Shown here: piece by piece, positions 1-10,030 of the stretch
Layout of the letters: every line of letters starts with the position of its first letter
Numbering within the stretch: the stretch's first letter is position 1
Made by a program: the position numbers and the translations under genes
NCBI GenBank assembly: GCA_030549335.1
Contig: CM060188.1
Span: forward strand, 69,470,696 to 69,534,695
DNA length: 64,000 bases
DNA from: Pontederia crassipes
Taxonomy: Eukaryota; Streptophyta; Magnoliopsida; Commelinales; Pontederiaceae
Reading direction: 5' to 3'
Notes under the pieces: model-generated
Database searches by the model: none
What the model was told of the DNA's origin: nothing
Seen by the model: the letters and a program-made list of their open reading frames with translations, nothing else

Positions 1-611
1 TGTTAATCCTTGACTAATTTAAATAAAAAAAGAATGTTAAAGAATTTTAAGGTAAAATTTTTAAAAATATATTTTACTTGTTTTTATAGGTTAGAATAGT
101 AAATTTTTTTTTGTAATATTTGTTCTAAAAAAATTATATTATTATTGTAATCGAAAAGAGAAAAAATAAGTGGAAATGTGCAATTAATTATTGTTTTTAA
201 GGAAAGCTCTTCTTTACTTTTTTTTAGTCAACTTCGATTTTTCTGCACGATTCAAGTCTTAGAGATCGGTCACCATTGAACTCAACTAATTCGAATCCGT
301 CACTTATGAGACTCCCAATAAAAAATTTCTATTATTATCATTTCTTATAACTATTGTTTGTCACTTATTATTATTATTATTATTATAGTAAGTCATTAAA
401 GAATAATGTAAAATAAAAAGAGGTTCCAAATGTGTTTAAATAATAATTAATAAATACACCACCCCCAAAATGTAGAGTATCATATGCACTAGTTTGTTGC
501 AGCGTCTATTCTCCTTTCACAACATCTATCCACTGACACAAAACTCGCACCTTTGAGAAGCCACAACAAAGAGGGGTAAGGATCAGCGATAACGCCAACA
601 CCAGCACAAAA
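1..611. other. AT-rich 5' flank of the bL35 gene
   Basis: No reading frame or element is recognisable in most of this stretch. It is strongly AT-rich with short ATT runs near 367-386. The last 150 bases probably hold the promoter and 5' leader of the downstream plastid ribosomal protein gene; an A/T-rich TATA-like stretch lies near 445-455, but no start site can be fixed from sequence alone. Confidence 0.4.
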
Positions 612-1958
612 ATGGCCTCAACTCTGTGCTTCGCAAGGCTCTCCCCCTTCTCCTCGCCATCGCTCCGCAATTCGAATGGCCTCCACCTCGCATCCCCCTC
701 TCCCGTGGCGGTCTCCTTGAAGAACAAGCTCGGTTCCTGTTCAGCCATCAATGCGTCTCCCCTTCTGCTCCGAAGGAGCTTCTCCCCCGTTTCGACCTCC
801 TCTTCGTCTCCTCAGAGGTTTTCGACGGTCACCGTCTACGCGGCCAAAGGATACAAGATGAAGACCCACAAGGTGCCGGCTTTTGAGCTTGGGCGCCATC
901 TGCCATCGAATTCTGGAATTTAAAGTTTGTTTTTTCTTTTTCTTTGTTTTGTATTTTTTGGTAGGCTTCAGCGAAGAGGTTTCGGGTCACCGGCAGAGGC
1001 AAGATTGTGAGGCGGCGCGCCGGGAAGCAGCATTTGCTGGCGAAGAAGAACACCAAGAGGAAACTCCGTCTGTCCAAACTGGTAGGTTTTTCTTTTCGTG
1101 TCTTTTTATATTCCAAGTTTGGAAATTTAGAACTGAAATTTTGTCGAACACTTTGGTTTCATGGAGAGTAGTTAGCTTATTTAGACTAGTCACTGGAACT
1201 GAGTAATTAGATCATCAGAAATTGTACCTTTAAGATCAATGGGGGAGTATTTATAAATAATGCACAGCTACTCTTTAAAAAGATGCAGTAGGCTTGTAGT
1301 GGATAATAATTATGTGAGGCCTAATCAATATAATTAGTTAATCACAGTTCATATTCAACATTTAATGTGCTTCTTATGAATTGTTTCATTTACTATAAGC
1401 TCCATTGTCTAATTCTGATTCATTAATAAAAAAAATATGAATTTTACCTTTAAAATCATATGATGGTTCATTGAGCAATGAGCACAGATTGTAATTATCA
1501 CATTTCAACTGTTCACTTTGACATGCATAATTGGATTTTGTAGTAAGAACTTCTTACTTTCTTGTTATGATGACATTGAACATATCTACTTGCAAAATCT
1601 TCCTGTAGTTCATTGGTCAACTTTGTCCTTGAGTTCAGAGGTTATATATCTAGTAAAAAAAACAGTTAACGAGAAAATGAGATTTTCTCACTCTTCTCTG
1701 TGTGCAACGTATACCTTATGTTCCTTTATTTTATCAGTCCCTAATGTGTTTTTTAGTTAGTGTATTAGGATTTCTTTTAAAGAGAAAAGCAGTAGATTGT
1801 CGGCTGAAGTCTGCAGTAGTGGTTAAAGACCATTTTTTTTTCTGTGGATATTTTGAAATGTGCAAAAATTTTGTTTACAGCACCCGGTCAACAAGAGTGA
1901 CTACGACAATGTCATTGGTGCACTACCTTACCTCAAAGTGAACCGCAAAGCGACCTGA
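612..1958 (+). CDS. RPL35: Plastid 50S ribosomal protein bL35 (nuclear-encoded)
   Basis: Structural protein of the chloroplast large ribosomal subunit, made in the cytosol and imported. Three exons join in phase: 612-872, 965-1081 and 1881-1958, giving 151 codons before TGA; both introns have GT-AG borders (the second, 1082-1880, is AT-rich and empty). Residues 1 to about 66 are Ser/Leu/Arg-rich without acidic residues, as in a stroma-targeting transit peptide, with a likely cleavage region near VTVYAA. The mature part starts [19 protein letters not shown] and continues with the basic [16 protein letters not shown] and [12 protein letters not shown] segments characteristic of bL35, ending [19 protein letters not shown]. 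Length and three-part layout fit plant bL35c. The start is the first ATG of the open frame and the only one giving a transit peptide. Identification is from family recognition by eye. Confidence 0.93.
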
Positions 1959-2238
1959 GATTTCATTTATGATGAAGGATCACTGATAAATGCTCAGTTT
2001 TCCATTTCAATTTTTTTTTTCGGTGGAGAGTTTCCTGGTTATAATGGGTAACATGTATTAAATAGTTATACAATATATGGATTCAATTAAATTTTTGCTT
2101 CTTGTTGAGTTGATTCAATTTTTCGTTTCTTCTCCATGCTTGAGTTTTGTGGTGTGAATGCTGCAGCCTTGAAATTGTGCCACATTTATCCATTATAATA
2201 GCAACAATCCATAACCTGCTGACATTAAAATTTTCAAC

Positions 2239-2338
2239 TTTCATGATAAACATCTTTACTACAAATGCCCACCTAATGGGATAAGGCTTTGTTGTTGTTG
2301 TTGTTGTTGTTTCATGATAAACATCTTTACTACAAATG
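2239..2338 (+). mobile_element. 42-bp 5'-truncated Au-type SINE tail with 29-bp target duplication
   Basis: A 29-bp sequence at 2239-2267 is repeated exactly at 2310-2338. Between the copies lie only 42 bases: the diagnostic end of Au-type SINEs (CCACCTAATGGGATAAGGC) and a (TTG)n tail. The same end occurs in the longer copies near 14.1 kb and 51.0 kb. The simplest reading is a SINE insertion truncated to its last 42 bases. Confidence 0.75.
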
Positions 2339-2963
2339 GGAAAAATATTCATTGCAAGGAAACTTATTCCCTTTGTCATATTTTTGTACTTTTTGCACTA
2401 AGATATACTTTTCAAAGTCATTTCTTGACCTTGGCCTTCAGCCTTTCAAGAATCATACTCTTACCAACTATCTTAGATCTTTAGCTATTGATGATTAACG
2501 CAGGATAATCCTGGTACTTGAGCTTTTGTTGCTCACTCTTATGTGAAAGAAGTTATGTTTTATTCAAGGGTTGGAAATGCATAGACTATATGATCTTGAA
2601 AACTCTACTTTTTTTTTTAGGAGAAAAATGATGAGCACCAAGTTAGGGTGTCATCCGTATATATATATATATCACTATGATGGAAAAGCACACGTGTAAG
2701 CCCTCAAGATGAGAGCAGCAAAAGGATAACAGGTACAAACACTAGCCAAAGCCCCACTCCTGAAGAAGAAAGGAGCAATGATGTATAATCGCCTCTAGCT
2801 GGCAAGTCTCACTACAAAAGATAATCCGATTGCGCTGAAGCCAAATCGCCCAGGCACCGGCCAAAAAGGTTGCCAACAAAATCGCCTGAAGTCGTCCACT
2901 GAGGGCTCGGAGAGAAAGGCATAACTCCTCCAGAGAAGTAGGGGGATCCCGAAATAAGCTCAG

Positions 2964-5900
2964 TCACACCCATACCTCTTGGGCTATAGTGCAGTCAAAG
3001 AATAGATGTGCAATGTCCTCCTCCGCGTCACCACATAAAACGCAATGTGTGTCAGCCTGGGATGCCCACCTCGCCCTATATCGCCTCGTGAATATCCGTC
3101 CATGCTGCAAAAGCCAAGCAAAAACTTTGACTTTAAGCGGCACCCTGAGTTGCCAAAAGAATTTGAAGTCTGCCTGTAAGGTGTCTGGGAACTGGCAGGT
3201 CGGAAGGAAACGGAAATAAAGGCTGCGAGCAGAAAAAGTGTCAGAAACCCATAGCCATCCGTCAGACCTGGAAGTGTCCGGACGGAAAGGAGCGATCCGC
3301 TGATGTAGGGCCATAAGCTCAGAAATGCGAGTGTCGGGGAGGGCTGTCCTGAAGGTGGAGGTCCATGTGCCGGTGCCAGGGCCGCCGGACTGAGACCAAG
3401 CCTCCACAACTATAGAGTCTGGACGAGCCAAGAGGCAAGGGAAGGATGTCGCCAAAGAGCCCCCCGGAAGCCAATCATGATGCCAGAATGAAAAGGACTC
3501 ACCAGAGCCAAGGGAAGGAACTAAATATGGCCGAATCAATGGAATAAGGGCTGCAACACTCCTCCAGAAAGCAGATGCACCACGTGGGAGAACAGTCCGA
3601 GAGTCCCAAGAGAGGTCCTGTCCATAACAAGTGAAGAATACCGAGCGCTAGAGATAGTCTTGGGGTCCCATAATTCGTCCGATCCATCGGGCCAGTAAAG
3701 CCCAGTTGGTATATCGGAGATCCTGGACACCGAGCCCTCCCTATGAGGTAGGACGGCAACAGACCTGCCAAGAAACAAGATGAATGGCCCGGTGATCTGA
3801 GGCACTCCCCTGCCAAAAGAATCTACTCCGTATAGAATCCAGTCTCCTCTGAACCTGCCCAGGCATCCGAAGAACAGACATATAATAAATTGGCAAGGAA
3901 GATAAGACGGAGCAGAGCAGAATAAGTCGGCCCCCTCGTGATAACAATCTGGAACTCCAGCCCTGCAACCTGTGCTCCATCCGCTCAATGACCAATGTCC
4001 ACATACGAGAGCCGATGTGATGGTCAGATAAAGGAAGACCCAAGTAAGTGATCGGCAAGGAGCATGTCGGAGTGCGAAGCTCGGATGCGCATGCGTCCTC
4101 CTCCGGGACCATGCCAAAAGAGATGAAGGAAGATTTGGCGTGGTTGATCCGAAGGCCGGATGCAGCTCCAAAAAGATCCACCAAGACGGCTAGACGTCTA
4201 GCCTCCTGCGTAGAGCCCTCAATGAAGAATAATGTGTCATCTGCATACTGAAGAAGCGGAACAAGACTGCCAGCGAAACCCCTGAAAAGACCGGCGGTGC
4301 AAGAAGCCTGGGTGCATCTAGCTAGCGAATCGGCCGCTAGGACAAATAGCATAGGTGCAAGGGGGCAGCCCTAACGTACCCCTCTCTGTGGCTGAATCCA
4401 AGAGCTAGTGGATGAGCCATTGACCAGGATTGAGAAGGAAGCGGTGGTGACACATCACTTCATCCACTCAATCCAAGTCGGGGGGAAACCTCGGACCTGT
4501 AGGGAGTGCCACAAAAAAAATCATGAGACAGAGTCATAAGCTTTAGAAAAGTCGACCTTCCAAAGAAAGGCACAACTACAGGTTCGTCGCCAATGCGCAA
4601 TGATCTCTGCAGCCATGCCATAGCTGTCGGTGATGGAGCGGTCCTGGACGAAGGCTGACTGTCCAGGATGAATGAGATCCGGAAGCACCTCCCGAAGACG
4701 ATTAGTCAATACCCGAGCCACCAGGAGATATATGGCATTAGATATGACAATCGGTCTGAAATCCTCCAAACGCTCAGCTGGATTACGCTTCGGCAGCATG
4801 AATAACAAGAACCGGTTGAGGCGCTCGAAACTCCGGTTCCCACTGGTGAAATCATGGATGACCGCCATGACGTTCTCTCGCACAACCAGTCAGAACTCCC
4901 GATAAAAGAACACTGGGAAGCCATCCGGGCCAGGAGAAGCGTCACTGTTGAGGTCGCGAAGTGCTTCAATAACCTCATCCTCAGAGAAAGCTTGCACAAG
5001 AAGAGAAATATGCTAGTTAGTGAGGTTGGGGATTTCCCCAGGCGACCAACTCCAAGGGGTTGGGGGTCGTCGCCTAGAGGTCTCCCAATAATATGCTGAG
5101 ATGGCATCCATGATGTGCTGCTGGCCAGAAATCTGTTGCCCTTGAACCATCAATCGGTCAATCCGATTCTGTCGGCGGCGGGAGCTCGCATAAAGGTGGA
5201 AGAACCGAGTGTTGGCATCACTCTCCCGGAGCTAGGTCTGGTAAGAGCGCTGCCTCCACTCAGTCTCCACCTTGAGATCCTCAGAGCAAATGGTCAACTG
5301 AGCCTGTCTACGCTCGGAAAGCTCCGTCTTAGTGAGATGGCGAGAGTCCTCCACCCTGTCCAGCCTAGAGATAGTCACGAGAGCCGCAGTCCTTCGGCTC
5401 TGTCGATCTTCCCGAATCTGCCTCCAGTGACCCTGAAGGAAGGCTCGAAGCCTAGCAAGACGGGAAGCGAGGGTCCTGGCCGCGGAGTCGGATGGAGATG
5501 AGCGCTGCCACTGATCAGCCACCAACTGGCGAAAGCCGTCCTCCAAAAGCCATGACCGCTCGAAGCGGAAGCGAGATCGGCGAGCTGTGGTCTCCCCAGA
5601 CTGCCACATGAGAGGGGTGTGGTCCGAGAAAGGCCTGTCCATAGCCAGTATATGCGCGAAGTGATGGGTCTCCGCAAGCTCGAGCGATCCGAGAAAACGG
5701 TCGATCCTCGACCGGGCCGATGAGGCCGTCGTGCTTCGCCAAGTGAATCTGCACCCCGATGCGGGGAAGTCCAATAAGGACTGAGAATCCATAAAATCCC
5801 TGAACTCCTCAGCCCCATAATCTCTTCTAGTACGGGGGTGAGGGCGATCTCTATGTCAAGAGTGACATTGAAATCACCCACAATGAGCCATCGAGAATTG

Positions 5901-6297
5901 GGAAGCCGGGACCGAACCACTCGGAGCTCCTCCCATAGTGTAGCCCGAAGGGAGCCTGAGCAAGGGCCATAGACACAAGATATGAGGTATGAGCTATCAT
6001 CTGCTCGAAGTCTGAAGTGTGCCGATAAAGAAAACCTATCCACCCAGGAGTCAGTCAACTCAAATAAGTCTCCACGCCATCCAATAATGCAACCCCCAGA
6101 TCGCCCAATTGAGGCCAAGGAAATGTGGTTTGAGATGCGAGAATCTCCAATCTGAGACCAAACAGAAGAGCCATAGTCTTGAAGCTTAGTTTCTTGAAGT
6201 AAAACCATATCAACATCCCATGACTGTAAATATCTGCTAAGGGTACACCGCCTACGACATCCCCAAGACCTCGCACATTCCAGGTCAGCACCTTCAT
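2964..6297 (-). pseudogene. LINE ORF2, endonuclease and reverse transcriptase (decayed)
   Basis: Second ORF of the LINE, now split over several frames. The endonuclease begins at about 6297 with MKVLTWNVRGLGD, followed by LLQETKLQ, IVGDFNVTLD and SDHTPL, the usual exonuclease-endonuclease-phosphatase signatures. Reverse transcriptase follows at about 4.9-4.2 kb with DFRPIVISNAIY, HPGQSAFVQDRSI, KVDFSKAYDSV and the catalytic YADD near 4247. The C-terminal zf-RVT region is at about 3.5-2.96 kb (FFWQLRVPLKVKVFAWLL then CVLCGDAEEDIAHLFFDC). Frameshifts occur inside the endonuclease (about 6.2 kb and 5.8 kb), between endonuclease and RT, and within the RT to connection region, so the protein cannot be made as it stands. 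Confidence 0.9.
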
Positions 6298-6911
6298 ATG
6301 GAAACAGTCATCCCTGCCCCTCCGGTGAGGCAAGAGAGCCCGGCCCTCCTCCTCCTGATATGGCTCCTTGAGATTGTCATTAGGCAATGAAGAGGTCGGT
6401 GCACAGACAGCCGCATAGCTGAGTCCAGGCGGGATCTGCAACGCGACGCATGTCTCGAAACCCTGCCCCGGCAGCCACCTCCCTAATCACTTCTTCTGAT
6501 CTGCCTGCTAGCGGTCCAGGATCACTGGCCGCTTGATCCTGGGCCTCTGAGAAAGTCGAGGACTCCTGGGAGAGCTGCTCCTGAGGTGTAACTGTTGAGG
6601 CCTGAGGTTGGACTATTTGGGATTGTGCAGCCAAGGGAGGTTGGTCGTGGGCGGCGGTGTGGAGGCCGGACCAGCAGTGTGCGAGGAAGTGGCGGTCAGG
6701 CTGGCGGCGCGGCGGTGGTAGATATGGGCGAAGGATGTCACAGTGGCGGAAGGGGGGTTGCCATCAAAGGGAGGGGGCGTTTGGTGGTGAATTGCGGGTC
6801 GCCGGTGCCTCGCACTACCGTGGATCGAAGGGGGAATCTGTTGTAAGGGGTCGAGCGAAGGAGTAAGGAGCGGCGGTGGGTGTTGAGGGGGTTTGCTGGA
6901 GGGATTTATGG

Positions 6912-8234
6912 CTATCGAAGATGATGGCAGATAGAGGGAGGGGGCGGAGAGGTGGGTGGCAGACTCGCCGGATGGAAAAGGATCGCCGGCGGTGGGCTCT
7001 GAGGTTGGAAGGGGGGCAGCGTCGGTGTAGGGCCAGAGGAGGAAGCAGAGGAGGGGGTGGAGTGCAGTTGGGATGGTTTGGCTCGACCATGGGACTTGGG
7101 TTCGGACCGGGCCTGCGTGCGACTTGTGGCGACCAGGTTTGGGTTAGGTGGATCAGTGACGGTGAGGTTTAGGCGTGGTGAGTCGAGCTGCAGTTGGACA
7201 GGTGGATGTGGGCACGACAGCTGGGGGTTTTGAAATAAAGCGATTTGGCCTGACACAGTAGCTGGCTGTCGTACTCCCTGGGTGCGCACGGTAGTACTGT
7301 GGGTGTGTCCCCTGAACCCCGCTAGAGACGGAGAAGCTGGCCCGCCGGCGATGACGTCCGCCCATGTTAGACCCGAGCTCGAGTACCTTAATAGCAGGAG
7401 AAAATTGTTGACGTCATCGCGGAGGACAATCGAGGGGGGAAGGGTTGCTGTCAGTTGTAGCTCAATCTCGACCAAAGCAGAGGAAACATCCGGCGATCCC
7501 AAGGTTGGGAGGGCAACAGACAGGGGGTTGCCGAAAAGACGAGCCACCGACAAGGCAATTTTCGGGCGAAGAAGGTGGAGAGGAATCCCCTGGATGTCAA
7601 TTGTTCTGCGAATCATCGGAGGTGCCGCCAGTGCCCCTGTGTCCTCCGACCATATCCTCCACTGGACACGACCGTGAGAAGGAAGAACGGAGGGGCATGC
7701 CAGGAGGCGCTCCCGCTGTTGCGGCGACCCTGGAATGATTAACCAGGAGGTGGCGTTGATGATGCTTAGGTGAAACGGTGGCACTGCTCCGATAGACGCA
7801 GTGATGGATGAACAGAGAACAGCAGGATCAGGGGAAGCACCATCAGTCTCGCCAACGAGGCATTCCCGTAGGAACGCCATCGCCTGGTGCACTTCAGGTG
7901 ACCGTTGAATATCAATGGAGGGCGTCGACGGCGTCAGGTTCGCCTGAACCTCCCATGCTGGGCTTGGCGGCCCTTCCGTGGGAGGACGTCGGGGGCATTG
8001 TGTGCGCCGGTGCCCCACTCCTCTGCAATAGAGACAGCGAATAGGGCCTGAGCAGTGACGAGCGAAGTGGCCACTGCCAAGGCACCTGAAGCATTGCTCC
8101 GGCGGACGATGGTGAGGAGCTGGCCGGGAGATTGTTGTCCAGCCGTCAGGTTGGAGATTTCCCCTGCGACGCATGGCGGCAGGAAACGCCGCCGGCGGAG
8201 GGCCGCCGGAGGAGATGGGGTGTGGCGCCGTCAC
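6912..8234 (-). CDS. LINE ORF1, nucleic-acid-binding gag-like protein
   Basis: An uninterrupted 440-residue frame, the first ORF of the LINE. Near residues 48-80 it carries two zinc knuckles, CFRCLGSGHFARHC and CLYCRGVGHRRTQC, as in the zf-CCHC region of plant L1 ORF1 proteins that bind element RNA. The middle part (around residues 160-290) resembles the DUF4283-type domain of these proteins, with the phrase RRTIDIQGIPLHLLRPKIA. The tail is very Pro/Ser-rich and low in complexity. Usual plant ORF1 proteins place DUF4283 before the knuckle, so the order here may be atypical or my domain reading may be loose. The start is the first ATG about 70 bases from the inferred 5' end of the element. Confidence 0.75.
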   Translation of the reverse strand: MTAPHPISSGGPPPAAFPAAMRRRGNLQPDGWTTISRPAPHHRPPEQCFRCLGSGHFARHCSGPIRCLYCRGVGHRRTQCPRRPPTEGPPSPAWEVQANLTPSTPSIDIQRSPEVHQAMAFLRECLVGETDGASPDPAVLCSSITASIGAVPPFHLSIINATSWLIIPGSPQQRERLLACPSVLPSHGRVQWRIWSEDTGALAAPPMIRRTIDIQGIPLHLLRPKIALSVARLFGNPLSVALPTLGSPDVSSALVEIELQLTATLPPSIVLRDDVNNFLLLLRYSSSGLTWADVIAGGPASPSLAGFRGHTHSTTVRTQGVRQPATVSGQIALFQNPQLSCPHPPVQLQLDSPRLNLTVTDPPNPNLVATSRTQARSEPKSHGRAKPSQLHSTPSSASSSGPTPTLPPFQPQSPPPAILFHPASLPPTSPPPPSICHHLR

Positions 8235-8316
8235 CAGGGGATGCTGAAGACGGGGGTGGCGCCGCCAGCAGGGGATGCTCTATTTTAATTATTGGGTGTG
8301 TAGGTACTCTACTTTT

Positions 8317-10030
8317 GAATCAGCATTCAAGTTCACCTTTTGATAATGAATTATTTGGTTCAGTTTATCGTTCAAATAAACCTCATTTTTTTATCCCAAA
8401 AAAAGGTTAATATGTATTTGTCCTATAGTTTATTTACTGATAATGCCTTTAAGGTGGATTAATTGTTTGGTGGAGTTGAGAGGTCCAGGGAATAGTGAGT
8501 TGAAAAAAACTTAGCTTTTACACAAGTTTGCTGCAACGGTTGTGAAGCTTAATTAATTTTCTAAATTATAGTATGAACAAGTCCCGGGCCTGTGAGAAGT
8601 TACTCAAGATTTTCTAGATCAGGTTTGCTTGGACCCAATGCATGAATCTTTTATCTTGTAATCTCTTCAGCTTGACTGGATTAATGTGCTTTTATCTTGT
8701 AATCTCTTCAGCTTGACTGGATTAATGTGCTTTTATCTTGTAATCTCTTCAGCTTGACTGGATTAATGTGCACCTTGTAGGAGCCTTAAGCCTTCTGAAA
8801 CTGAAACATGAGTTGGATTATATTTTTGACAGTTGGTGGATAGTGGAGTGGAGGAATCCTGCAATGACTTGAATTAATTTAATCCTCCTAGGGGTCTCTA
8901 AACCCTGAGAACTTTTGCTTGAGTGTAGTTCCTAATTTGACCTGTCATATTGTGTGAGCATATTTACTACTTCATGAGCACATGCCTTAACCATTTGCGT
9001 CGCTTTGAAGGAAAGGAAAGGCCCTCCCCTATTTGGGGCTCTTCATATATCACTTTCTACCTGTCTTTTTAAATAGGGAATTGGTATCAGCAGCCTTGCC
9101 CATCATAAGTTTCATAAGTTTTTGCTGCAATCAGATATTTGTTTCTCCAACTGGATGCCCGTGCCCGGTTCTTAATTTGTCTAATTCAAGAAAATCGTGA
9201 CATCATTTTTTTCCCTCAGAAACATGATGTCATTAAGTTTTTTTTTCTTTTTGTTAGTGTTGTTGTCTATAATGATTTACGATTTAGCCTCGTCAAGTCT
9301 TTGTTTAGTTGGATGCTGACTCTAATGACATGTGATAATGACAAATAAATGATGCCACGAGCTAGATTTTCTTCGGTGGAATGACGTGGTGGACGTACAT
9401 TTGGTGGCGTGATATTATTCCAAGAATAAGAATAATTATTCTATAAAAAATGTTTTATATAAAAGATTGTTCTTATTCATAGATGAAAAAAAAATCTTTA
9501 CGCTACTTTTTAATAAAATTTTCATCATTTTTTTTTCTATTGCTACCGTAATATTCGAAGTGATTGAATAAAGATCGAACTAATGTATGTTGCTTCGACA
9601 CTTCCAACGAAAATATTATCTCGAGAGCAAGCTGTCAAAATAATTATATTGCCCTATTTTAGCACCTTTTTCAACTAATAAATTATTATAATTTACGATA
9701 ATTTGCCAAAATAATTATTAAGTCGGTGTTCGCGGACCTCCACCTTCCCTTCAAGAACTCCATCCAAAGCCGTCGCGACTTTTTGCCACCATTCCTCCTC
9801 CGATTCCTCCACCAACCACTATCGTGTCCAATCTGCATCGCAGAATCCCCAAGAACGTCTTCCCAATCCATTTACAAGAACTGGAAGGATCGACAAGCTC
9901 CTTTGTTTTCTATTTCTTACTCGCTCGTAGCAGTAGAAATCGGACAATTCTTGTTACCCCACTGTTTCTTCAGCCTCGAAAGTTACCATCTTTAGCTCGA
10001 AATTCTGCATCAGTTTCTGATTCGTCGTCA
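8317..10030. other. Spacer upstream of the ubiquitin protease gene
   Basis: No gene is seen. It contains a perfect 41-bp triplicate (8649-8771, listed separately) and AT-rich sequence. The final 300 bases become less AT-rich and are open upstream of the chosen start at 10031. An in-frame ATG at 9824 would add 69 residues without recognisable features, so this part is more likely 5' leader. Confidence 0.5.
8649..8771. repeat. 41-bp tandem repeat, 3 identical copies
   Basis: The unit starts TTTTATCTTGTAATCTCTTC and ends GATTAATGTGC. Copies run 8649-8689, 8690-8730 and 8731-8771 with no difference between them, so the triplication is recent. Confidence 0.95.

Larger units (their letters stand above)
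2602..8316 (-). mobile_element. Near full-length L1-clade LINE with target-site duplication
   Basis: A 5.7-kb non-LTR retrotransposon on the minus strand. The 3' end is at low coordinates, where a poly(T) run (2609-2618) is the poly(A) tail. An 11-bp direct repeat, ACTCTACTTTT, lies at 2602-2612 and 8306-8316 and is the apparent target duplication, though its T run merges with the tail. Reading 5' to 3' on the minus strand: a GC-rich leader, an intact ORF1 with CCHC knuckles, then a decayed ORF2 with AP-type endonuclease, reverse transcriptase and a C-terminal zf-RVT region. It sits between the bL35 and UBP22 genes and disrupts neither. Confidence 0.93.

Noticed and set aside
9824-10030. Upstream in-frame start for UBP22 adding 69 residues
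   Set aside because: The extra residues show no domain, and the ATG at 10031 gives the expected N-terminus before the zinc finger.
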